5,568 bases of DNA from Acidobacteriaceae bacterium (GTDB lineage Bacteria; Acidobacteriota; Terriglobia; Terriglobales; Acidobacteriaceae): the NCBI GenBank assembly GCA_030044455.1, contig JASHVU010000794.1, positions 1 to 5,568 of the forward strand, read 5' to 3'. Under the pieces are notes generated by a model that saw only the letters and a program-made list of their open reading frames with translations, had not been told where the DNA came from and ran no database searches. Numbering within the stretch: position 1 is the first letter of the stretch; every line of letters starts with the position of its first letter. A program made the translations under genes and the position numbers. This document shows, one piece after another, positions 1-5,388 of the stretch.

Positions 1-626
1 ACGCGAACATCGCTCACCATGGCCAGCAGCATTTTGCGCACGTTTTCGGCCTGGCGGTCTTCGCGATTGGCAAACTGAATCTTGTCGATCTTGGTAACAC
101 CCTCCACGATGTGCGCCACCTGGTCGCCGAACCCGGCCGCGATCTCCTCGTTGGTGGCCGGCGTGTCTTCCACCGCGTCGTGCAACAGCGCCGCAGCAAT
201 GGCTGTCGAGTCGAGTTTCATCTCCGCCAGCACCTCGGCCACTTCGAGGGGATGAATAATGTAGGGTTCGCCCGACGCCCGCATCTGCCCTTCGTGATGC
301 TTGACGCAGAACTCCCAGGCCTTGCGAATGAGCGTGACGTCTTCATTGGGGCGGTTAGCCTTAACGTGGCGCAGAAGATTCTCAAACCGCTCGTTGACCG
401 TGGGGCTTGCAGGCGGAGTTTTCTCCGGGGAACTGGCGCTTGGCTTCGCGCCGGGGATGGCCCTGGCTTGGGACCCGGCCTTAGGGGTTTGCTCAGCGTG
501 AGCGGCTGGTTCTGCCGGACTGGGGGTTTCGGCAGCGGCGCCCGCAGCCACGACCTCAACCTCACTCGCCAAAGGCGGGGCCGGCTGGGAATCGTCGGCG
601 GGGATAGTCTGCCTGGCAGTCGCCAT
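1..626 (-). CDS. rsh: RelA/SpoT-homologue (p)ppGpp synthetase/hydrolase, N-terminal part, cut by window edge
   Basis: This is the N-terminal 208 codons of a RelA/SpoT homologue, the cytosolic enzyme of the stringent response that degrades (via the HD domain) and normally also synthesises (p)ppGpp. The HD hydrolase domain starts near residue 80. R116, H125 (in YIIHP), H149-D150 (in ALLHDAVEDTP) and E153-D154 line up at a constant offset of 72 with the hydrolase residues R44, H53, H77-D78 and E81-D82 known from the Streptococcus Rel enzyme. The hydrolase therefore looks intact as far as it is visible. Synthetase, TGS and ACT domains would lie beyond position 1. Residues 1-77 form an Ala/Pro/Glu-rich, probably disordered extension. 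The start is the ATG at 626-624: an in-frame TGA lies two codons upstream (632-630), so no earlier start is possible. There is no Shine-Dalgarno, and a TATAAT box ends five bases upstream. Family identification is secure; the gene symbol is generic. Confidence 0.95.
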   Translation of the reverse strand, partial: MATARQTIPADDSQPAPPLASEVEVVAAGAAAETPSPAEPAAHAEQTPKAGSQARAIPGAKPSASSPEKTPPASPTVNERFENLLRHVKANRPNEDVTLIRKAWEFCVKHHEGQMRASGEPYIIHPLEVAEVLAEMKLDSTAIAAALLHDAVEDTPATNEEIAAGFGDQVAHIVEGVTKIDKIQFANREDRQAENVRKMLLAMVSDVR

Positions 627-631
627 GCTTC

Positions 632-637
632 ATTATA
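632..637 (-). promoter_or_regulatory. Consensus -10 box of the RSH gene
   Basis: On the minus strand this reads TATAAT, a perfect sigma-70-type -10 hexamer. Only five bases separate it from the RSH ATG at 626, so transcription would be expected to start at or within a base or two of the start codon. The -35 position is poor: ACGTCA at 660-655 with a 17-bp spacer matches TTGACA at 3 of 6. A chance match is possible, but the position and the missing Shine-Dalgarno agree with a leaderless promoter. Confidence 0.5.
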
Positions 638-669
638 GGCCGCATAGGTTTTAGTGACGTGAATCGGGA

Positions 670-679
670 CTTGCGCAAG
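670..679. repeat. 10-bp perfect palindrome upstream of the RSH promoter
   Basis: CTTGCGCAAG is a perfect 5+5 palindrome centred about 49 bases upstream of the expected RSH transcription start. That is a usual place for an activator or repressor site. No regulator is recognised from the sequence, and a palindrome this short can occur by chance. Confidence 0.25.
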
Positions 680-822
680 GCTCGTGCATCGACAGAAACA
701 AAAGGCGGATTTGGGGCATTGGGAATCGGCGTAAGTCGCATAGACTTGTGGAGTTTGCCGGGGCTTCTTCCTCGATTTCCACACCGGTTTCTCGCTCCCG
801 ATTCGGGACTGCCACTCCACCG

Positions 823-840
823 ATGTGCTGTGTATCACAT
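823..840. promoter_or_regulatory. CRP/FNR-family-like binding site
   Basis: ATGTGCTGTGTATCACAT matches the CRP consensus TGTGA-N6-TCACA at 9 of 10 half-site bases (only TGTGC differs in the left arm), with outer flanks A and T that are also symmetric. It does not fit the FNR consensus TTGAT-N4-ATCAA as well. Its centre (831.5) lies about 182 bases before the cytochrome c start codon and about 205 before the RSH start, so it could serve either gene. The cytochrome gene is the more natural target, because CRP/FNR regulators often control respiratory cytochromes. A weak -10 candidate (TAATGC, 864-869) would put the site near -44. Confidence 0.45.
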
Positions 841-935
841 CCTGAACTGATTGAAGTGGCGCGTAATGCTCAATTGCGGCAGTTCTCCAATTTAGGCGGG
901 TGAAGCGGCCGACGATACTGGCCCGTTTCTTTTCG

Positions 936-963
936 GCACGCCGCGTGAAGCAAGTTCGCGTGC
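936..963 (+). repeat. Inverted repeat in the cytochrome c leader
   Basis: GCACGC (936-941) is exactly complementary to GCGTGC (958-963). The 16-base interior can pair further (GAA 947-949 with TTC 955-957 around GCAAG). If transcription starts upstream, this would be a hairpin in the 5' leader, about 50 bases before the cytochrome start codon. There is no U-tract, so it is not a classical terminator. Its function is unknown. Confidence 0.25.
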
Positions 964-1013
964 TGCAACCCATCGAGAACTGTCGTGGGTAGAGGCCCGG
1001 ATCGGAGGATCTT

Positions 1014-1442
1014 ATGTTGAAAAGCCTCTCAATCATCGCACTGGCCGGAGCGTTGGCGATTTCGGCTGGATATGCGGATCAAAACAGCGCCAAGGTGGTT
1101 ATCGCGGTCCAAAAGACCGGTCCCGTCAACGGGAAACAGATGTACACGAGCTATTGCGCCCCCTGCCACGGCATGGATGGGCGCGGCAATGGTCCGGTTG
1201 CACCTGCACTGAAGCAGAAACCGGCCGACCTTACGGCGATCGCCAAGAATAACGGCGGCAAGTACCCGTCGAGCCATATTGCCACGGTGCTGGAATATGG
1301 CACCGAATTGCCCGCGCATGGAACTGCGCAGATGCCGGTGTGGGGCCCGGTGTTTGGTAGAATGGACCAGCAGCATCCTGACCAAAGATTGCTCAGAATC
1401 AGCAATTTGAGCCAGTATCTGCGCTCCATCCAGACGAAGTGA
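1014..1442 (+). CDS. Exported mono-haem cytochrome c
   Basis: A 142-residue protein with a Sec signal peptide (MLKS, then a hydrophobic core at residues 5-18, probable cleavage after A21 in GYA-DQ), giving a mature protein of about 120 residues in the periplasm. One haem-attachment motif CAPCH lies at 48-52 (H52 is the proximal ligand). M107 in the MPVWG segment is the probable distal Met ligand, and the C-terminal helix (NLSQYLRSIQ) is typical of class I cytochromes c. It should be a small soluble electron carrier; its partners cannot be told from here. The start is well supported: GGAGG at 1004-1008 lies five bases before the ATG. It is divergent from the RSH gene, and the rRNA methyltransferase gene begins 55 bases downstream, so the two may share a transcript. 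The CRP-type site at 823-840 is a candidate regulator site. The specific cytochrome subfamily is not recognised. Confidence 0.92.
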   Translation: MLKSLSIIALAGALAISAGYADQNSAKVVIAVQKTGPVNGKQMYTSYCAPCHGMDGRGNGPVAPALKQKPADLTAIAKNNGGKYPSSHIATVLEYGTELPAHGTAQMPVWGPVFGRMDQQHPDQRLLRISNLSQYLRSIQTK

Positions 1443-1488
1443 TCCGGGCTCAGTCGCTCCCGGTCTTCGAGTCTGAATGGCTCAGGAC

Positions 1489-1494
1489 GGAGAG
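1489..1494 (+). promoter_or_regulatory. Ribosome binding site deciding the methyltransferase start
   Basis: GGAGAG lies three bases before the ATG at 1498 (five bases counted from GGAG). The alternative in-frame ATG at 1477, seven codons earlier, has no comparable sequence upstream. This favours 1498. Confidence 0.6.
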
Positions 1495-1497
1495 CCA

Positions 1498-2967
1498 ATG
1501 GCCAGGGCAGTCGAACCGCATAAAGGCAGGCCGGGGAGAAACTCCCCGCGACCCGCTGTCGGGTTTGGCGAAAAACCGCACAAACCGGCTCTTGAGCGGA
1601 AGAGTGTGCCTTCCCGGGACGATGCTAGCAATTCGCCACACCTTTCGGCACCGAAAGCCGCTTTTGGAACACCGAGCGAAGCATCATATCGCCCCGGCGG
1701 GAACCAGGCTGCGCACGGCGGGGTTGCATCGTCCGGCGCGGTGATCAGCCGTCGGGCGGCCGATCGCCTTCGCAGCGGACACGTCTGGGTTTATGCATCC
1801 GAAGTCGAACGGCTCGATCTGGGTTTGGGCGAGCCGCCTGCGCTCCTGCCCGTGGCCGACAATCGCGGACTTCTGCTCGGTACGGCGCTCTACAGCCCCA
1901 CCTCGCAAATTGCTTTGCGCATGGTTTCGCGCGAGACAATCGGCGAAGCGCAGTGGCTTGAGCTGCTGGCCAAGCGGCTGAGCGCTGCCATCGCCTGTCG
2001 ATTGCAGAATCTGGTTGCGGATAAGCGGAAGTCGGACTCGTTCCGGCTTTGCTTCAGCGAAGCAGACAACATCCCTGGCCTGATTGTCGATAAGTATGCT
2101 GATCTGCTCATCGTGCAGCTGCTGGTTAAGGGATTGGATTCGCCCGCGGCACGTGAAGCGATCGTGAGCGAGCTTTTGCAGCATAAAAAGCTGAAACCAG
2201 CGACGATTGTCGAGCGTCCCGATGCGCGCATCCGCGAACTCGAGGGACTGCATGCGCCGGCTCCCGCCCCCTTGTGGACGGCCAACGCAAAGTCACCGAA
2301 AACGCAAACGCAGTTCCTGCTCAACGGCCTTAAGTTTTTCTACGACGCTAACGCCGGCCAGAAAACCGGCGCGTTTCTCGACCAACGGATGAATTATGCG
2401 GCTGCGACCGAGTGGGCCGAACGGCTCGGCACAACCGGCCGCGCCCTCGACGTCTGCACCTATCAGGGCGGGTTCGCGCTCCACCTGGCCCGCGTGTGCA
2501 AAACCGTCACCGGCATCGATGCCTCGCGCGCTTCGCTCGAAGTAGCCGAGCAAAACCTCCAAGCCAATCGCGACCTGATCGGCGACAAACAAGTTGACTG
2601 GATCGAGGCCGACGCCTTCGAGATCCTGCGCGACTGGTCGAAGGCCGGCGAGCAGTTCGACACCATTGTGCTCGACCCTCCGGCATTTGCAAAGTCAAAG
2701 CGTGCCGTTGAAGGCGCGCTGCGCGGATACAAGGAGCTGAACCTGCGCGCGCTCAAAATGCTGCGACCAGGCGGATTGCTGGTGACCTGTTCCTGCTCGC
2801 ATCATTTGAGCTGGGCAGACCTCGAGGGCGCAGTCGCGGCCGCAGCTGCCGACGTTGGCGCTCGAGTAAGACTGCTCGAGCGACGCGGCGCCGCACCCGA
2901 CCATCCCGTCGTATTGAATATTCCTGAGTCTGAATATCTGAAGTGTCTGGTGCTACAGAAAGACTAG
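1498..2967 (+). CDS. rlmI: RlmI-family 23S rRNA (cytosine-5) methyltransferase with N-terminal tail
   Basis: This class I SAM-dependent methyltransferase belongs to the RlmI/YccW family (COG1092). E. coli RlmI methylates C1962 of 23S rRNA to m5C; the same target here is inference. The 489-residue product has a PUA RNA-binding domain from about residue 82 (RSGHVWVY), a central domain, and the methyltransferase fold: QKTGAFLDQR (288-297), motif I DVCTYQGGFAL (318-328), GIDAS (339-343), motif IV DPPAF (393-397), and TCSCS (430-434), where C433 aligns with the conserved Cys of E. coli RlmI. The C-terminal segment DHPVV...YLKCLVL is also typical. E. coli RlmI has 396 residues; the extra length is an N-terminal basic, Pro/Ser/Gly-rich tail of about 80 residues. 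The start at 1498 has a good ribosome binding site; ATG 1477 and GTG 1741 are alternatives, the last matching the usual family length but lacking a ribosome binding site. Confidence is high for the family and moderate for the start. Confidence 0.93.
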   Translation: MARAVEPHKGRPGRNSPRPAVGFGEKPHKPALERKSVPSRDDASNSPHLSAPKAAFGTPSEASYRPGGNQAAHGGVASSGAVISRRAADRLRSGHVWVYASEVERLDLGLGEPPALLPVADNRGLLLGTALYSPTSQIALRMVSRETIGEAQWLELLAKRLSAAIACRLQNLVADKRKSDSFRLCFSEADNIPGLIVDKYADLLIVQLLVKGLDSPAAREAIVSELLQHKKLKPATIVERPDARIRELEGLHAPAPAPLWTANAKSPKTQTQFLLNGLKFFYDANAGQKTGAFLDQRMNYAAATEWAERLGTTGRALDVCTYQGGFALHLARVCKTVTGIDASRASLEVAEQNLQANRDLIGDKQVDWIEADAFEILRDWSKAGEQFDTIVLDPPAFAKSKRAVEGALRGYKELNLRALKMLRPGGLLVTCSCSHHLSWADLEGAVAAAAADVGARVRLLERRGAAPDHPVVLNIPESEYLKCLVLQKD

Positions 2968-2984
2968 AGCCGGCGGAAACTCCT

Positions 2985-3608
2985 CTAATTTGCTGACTCG
3001 TGGCCACGCGCTCCGCTGCGCGAAAGAATTCTCGACAACCAGTCAGATATCTTGCTGCGCTCGTTCGGCGAGGCAGGCTCTTTGTCGTTTGCCGTTGCGG
3101 CGGCGCGCAGTTGCGCCAGCGCTTCCTTTACCTGGCCACGCAGCGCTTCCGCCTCAAAGGTGCAGGAGCGCAGATAGGCTGAGATGGTCATTCCAGCTTC
3201 GGCCGCGCGCCGCTTGAGCTGAGCGCACTCCGCCTGGCTCACGCGAATCGTGATGCTGGCTGACATTGGCTCGCCTGCGCGGAGATTGTGGCATTTCCTC
3301 ATCGGTTCAGCCGTCGAGGCAGAAACCTGAGTCTTTGTCTCCATCTGCCGTGTCGACGCAGCGACCTCCGTCAGTGGTTCCACCGCAGGCCGGTAGCGCG
3401 AATGCGCCTTGAGTGCGCTCTCGTAGCTGAGCGTGGCCACGTCGTCGGCGAATGCATCGTCATCCCATTGAGTCTTCCGCGGTGAAGACGCGGCCGAGGC
3501 CAGTGCGGAGAGAAAGCCTGCAAAACCCGATGGTTCCGTAGGGGAAGAAGTTGAGGCCGCCGGCTGCGATGAACTCTGCATGGCTCCGAGGATAGCTCGC
3601 CGGGGCAT
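2985..3608 (-). CDS. Ribbon-helix-helix (MobC-like) DNA-binding protein with low-complexity N-terminus
   Basis: A 207-residue protein (from ATG 3608). Residues about 116-150 (SASITIRVSQAECAQLKRRA, then AAEAGMTISAYLR) have the pattern of a ribbon-helix-helix domain: a short basic beta strand (ITIRVS), helix A, a turn at AGMT and helix B. The spacing resembles MobC relaxosome proteins and RHH antitoxins. A helical, possibly coiled stretch (about 150-172) and a basic tail follow. Residues 1-47 are Ser/Ala/Pro-rich and probably disordered. Residues 48-74 (WDDDAFADDVATLSYESAL, then KAHSRYRP) are acidic to mixed and look like a short conserved element rather than random linker. No relaxase, toxin or conjugation gene is visible nearby, so the protein stands alone here. 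The start is uncertain: GTG 3638 (217 residues), ATG 3608 and ATG 3581 (GGAG only two bases upstream) are all possible. The stop codon lies 17 bases from the convergent methyltransferase stop. Gene reality is likely; its function is inferred only as DNA binding. Confidence 0.78.
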   Translation of the reverse strand: MPRRAILGAMQSSSQPAASTSSPTEPSGFAGFLSALASAASSPRKTQWDDDAFADDVATLSYESALKAHSRYRPAVEPLTEVAASTRQMETKTQVSASTAEPMRKCHNLRAGEPMSASITIRVSQAECAQLKRRAAEAGMTISAYLRSCTFEAEALRGQVKEALAQLRAAATANDKEPASPNERSKISDWLSRILSRSGARGHESAN

Positions 3609-3675
3609 GGAGTCTTGAGGGGATTCTGCATGAACCACATTGCGCGAATCTCAAATTGGGTACGCACCAAAGCAT

Positions 3676-3691
3676 GTTCCCGAATCGGAAC
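3676..3691. repeat. Inverted repeat upstream of the RHH gene
   Basis: GTTCC-CGAATC-GGAAC is a perfect 5-bp inverted repeat with a 6-base centre, 68 bases before ATG 3608 and 38 before GTG 3638, in the gap after the GAF-EAL stop codon. RHH proteins commonly bind such repeats upstream of their own genes, so an autoregulatory operator is possible. A short repeat like this can also arise by chance. Confidence 0.25.
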
Positions 3692-3758
3692 CTTTCGACT
3701 CCAACCGCCGCGGCCGACTGCGCTCCGCACCTCCGGCCGAGGGCCCTGCAGGCTCTTC

Positions 3759-5141
3759 TTACGTGACCTGCGAAGTCAGCATTTCGTCGGGCAGAATCCG
3801 GCCGGGAAGTCGCAGCAGCTCGGTGATTCCCTCGGCGCTCAAGGGGCGCGAGAACAGAAACCCCTGCCCGTAGCGGCAGCCGAGGTCGCGCAGAAGATTG
3901 CGTTGCTCCCTTGTTTCCACACCCTCGGCAACAACGTCCATGCCCAGCGCGCGAGCCAGCTCGATGATGGTCCTCACGATGTGCATGGCCTGGTCTCCCT
4001 CGGTTATGCGAGTCACAAAAGAGCGGTCGATCTTGAGCACGTCAAATGGAAACGAATGCAAATGGTCAAGCGAACTGTAGCCGGTGCCAAAATCGTCCAT
4101 CAGCAGCGAAACTCCCAGCCGGCGCAGATCGCCCAGAACGTCAAATGCAGTCCGGGTATCGGACATCAGGCTGGACTCGGTCATCTCCAGGCCAAGCTGG
4201 CGGCTGGCGATGCCGAAACGAGAGAGAAGCGCCTCAACGTGGTCGGCAAGACCGTCGCGAGAGAACTGCCGGGCCGAAAGGTTGACGCAGACGCGTAGTG
4301 CGCTGTGGCTCGGATCTTCGCGCGTCCACTCCCTGATCTGGCCGCAAACCTCAGACAGTCCCCAATCGCCGATGGGAAGGATGAGCCCGGATTCTTCGGC
4401 AGCAGGAATGAAATCCATCGGCGGAATAAGACCGCGCTCGGGATGACGCCACCGTATCAGCGCCTCAAGGCCTACAATGCGATGCGTGGCCAATTCCACC
4501 TCGGGTTGATAGAAGAGCACGAACTCACGCTTTTCAAGTGCGACGCGCAGGTCGAGGCGGCGTGGCCAGATTGCCAACGCACTTTCAGGAGGGCGCCTGG
4601 TGTGTACCCGGCATTCGCTGCATTTCTTCCGCAGCCCGCGCAGTTCCACCTGGTTTGATGCCAGCTCGCCCAGGCTTTCGAGCATGTGTAACTCATCGCT
4701 GGCCATAGTCCGGCGGGGATGACAACTGAAGGCCGTCAACACACCCAGGATCTGGCCTTTTGCCGAACGGATCGGGACGCTCGCAAAAGAACGCGGCGCC
4801 AGCCGGCGAAGCGGCAACATCCTGTCGCGGAAGCGATCATCTTCGCCGATGTCGGGAACCACCACCGGGCCGTCCCCGGCCAGCACCATTTCAAAAATTG
4901 AGTCGCTTCGGGGCAACTCGCGCACCGGTTCGCCCCAGTACGATTTGATCCATACCCGGCTCTCATCAGCAAAGCCCAACAATACGCAGTCGGCCTTGAA
5001 ATAGTCCGCGCACAACCGGGTAATCGCATCGAAGCTGGCCTCGGGTTCCGAGTCCAGAACGCCAGTTGAGGCGAGCGCGGCCAGTCGCTCTTCCTCGCCT
5101 CCGCTTCGGGCGTTGCCACTCACCAATTGTGCCTGCGCCAT
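3759..5141 (-). CDS. GAF-EAL cyclic-di-GMP phosphodiesterase
   Basis: A 460-residue cytosolic signalling protein. A GAF sensor domain spans about residues 15-170 ([13 protein letters not shown] at the start, [12 protein letters not shown] in the middle). A linker follows (about 171-205), then an EAL domain (about 206-450) that hydrolyses c-di-GMP to pGpG. The catalytic and metal-binding set is complete: E226 in EAL, N287 (VNLSARQF), E319 (LEMTES), D349-D350 ([10 protein letters not shown]), K370 (LKIDRSF), E406 (AEGVET) and Q426 (GQGF), so it should be active. There is no GGDEF domain or membrane segment. The linker carries C174, C177 and H180. The ATG at 5141 is chosen because GGAG lies nine bases upstream, the GAF domain starts about 15 residues later, and third-position GC rises from 30/62 codons upstream to 34/45 downstream (hand counts). 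The alternative ATG 5336 would give 525 residues; ATG 5147 has GGAG only three bases away. The domain call is secure and the start moderate. Confidence 0.92.
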   Translation of the reverse strand: MAQAQLVSGNARSGGEEERLAALASTGVLDSEPEASFDAITRLCADYFKADCVLLGFADESRVWIKSYWGEPVRELPRSDSIFEMVLAGDGPVVVPDIGEDDRFRDRMLPLRRLAPRSFASVPIRSAKGQILGVLTAFSCHPRRTMASDELHMLESLGELASNQVELRGLRKKCSECRVHTRRPPESALAIWPRRLDLRVALEKREFVLFYQPEVELATHRIVGLEALIRWRHPERGLIPPMDFIPAAEESGLILPIGDWGLSEVCGQIREWTREDPSHSALRVCVNLSARQFSRDGLADHVEALLSRFGIASRQLGLEMTESSLMSDTRTAFDVLGDLRRLGVSLLMDDFGTGYSSLDHLHSFPFDVLKIDRSFVTRITEGDQAMHIVRTIIELARALGMDVVAEGVETREQRNLLRDLGCRYGQGFLFSRPLSAEGITELLRLPGRILPDEMLTSQVT

Positions 5142-5150
5142 AATCATCCG

Positions 5151-5154
5151 CTCC
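5151..5154 (-). promoter_or_regulatory. Ribosome binding site for the GAF-EAL gene
   Basis: On the minus strand this reads GGAG (within CCGGAGCGG), nine bases before the ATG at 5141 and three before the in-frame ATG at 5147. It is the only good Shine-Dalgarno near any candidate start of this gene and is the main reason for choosing 5141 over 5336. Confidence 0.5.
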
Positions 5155-5353
5155 GGACCGCAATAGAAATCGATTTCTGCCCTCGGTCCCAACTCGGGAG
5201 CAGGGCCCGCTTCATTTTCAATTCCACCAATAAATGCGCCGCCGGCTCCAGAGTGCCCTCGCAGCCGGCAAACCATGCAGCGGACCTGTGTTTCCAGGTC
5301 TCTGTATTCAGTTATCGGTTTAGCTAGAGCAGACATTAGGTTACCCAAGGCCA

Positions 5354-5375
5354 CAAGCCCGGGTTCCCGTACTTG
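5354..5375 (-). terminator. Weak imperfect hairpin after the S9 peptidase gene
   Basis: Thirteen bases after the peptidase stop codon, CAAG and CTTG arms flank an inner CGG/CCG stem, forming about seven Watson-Crick pairs plus a wobble with one mismatch. No U-tract follows, so intrinsic termination is doubtful. It is listed as the only hairpin near this gene end. Confidence 0.2.
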
Positions 5376-5388
5376 AGTGCGGATTCTG

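Larger units (their letters stand above)
627..1013. other. Divergent intergenic region between RSH and cytochrome c genes
   Basis: These 387 bases separate two divergently transcribed genes and hold no credible gene. From left to right they contain the RSH -10 box (632-637), a perfect palindrome CTTGCGCAAG (670-679), a CRP-type palindrome (823-840), an imperfect inverted repeat (936-963) and the cytochrome c ribosome binding site GGAGG (1004-1008). I could not find a strong sigma-70 promoter for the cytochrome gene. The best weak -10 candidates are TAATGC at 864-869 and GATACT at 914-919 (4 of 6), both with poor -35 partners. Short open frames cross the region but lack a ribosome binding site and recognisable protein features. 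Confidence 0.7.
5142..5388. other. Intergenic stretch between S9 peptidase and GAF-EAL genes
   Basis: These 247 bases hold no separate gene that I can support. The GAF-EAL reading frame stays open across them, and ATG 5336 could in principle add 65 residues, but codon third positions are only about 48 percent GC and there is no Shine-Dalgarno at 5336. No strong -35/-10 pair was found by eye, although a promoter for the GAF-EAL gene is expected here if the start is 5141. Confidence 0.5.

Noticed and set aside
659..850. Short plus-strand open frame (GTG start) inside the divergent intergenic region
   Set aside because: It has no ribosome binding site, random-looking codon third positions and no recognisable protein pattern, and it contains the CRP-like palindrome.
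920..936. Possible sigma-54 promoter (TGGCCCG followed by TTTTC)
   Set aside because: The GG-N10-GC spacing fails: the bases at the -12 position are TT, not GC.
218..1036. Long minus-strand open frame across the RSH 5' end and the intergenic region
   Set aside because: It is in a different frame from the RSH gene, whose HD-domain frame is unmistakable. Its sequence has no recognisable domain and it overlaps the cytochrome start.
2985..3608. RHH gene as the antitoxin of a toxin-antitoxin pair
   Set aside because: No toxin-sized gene is adjacent in an operon arrangement. The downstream neighbour is the convergent methyltransferase and the upstream gene is the GAF-EAL protein 150 bases away.
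3700..3758. GC-rich stem-loops after the GAF-EAL stop codon as a terminator
   Set aside because: Several short complementary GC segments occur (for example GGCCG with CGGCC), but none is followed by a T-tract on the minus strand and the pairings are interrupted.
3615..4298. Plus-strand open frame of 227 codons opposite the GAF-EAL gene
   Set aside because: It is antisense to clear EAL-domain coding sequence; long antisense frames are common in GC-rich genes. No ribosome binding site or domain is seen.
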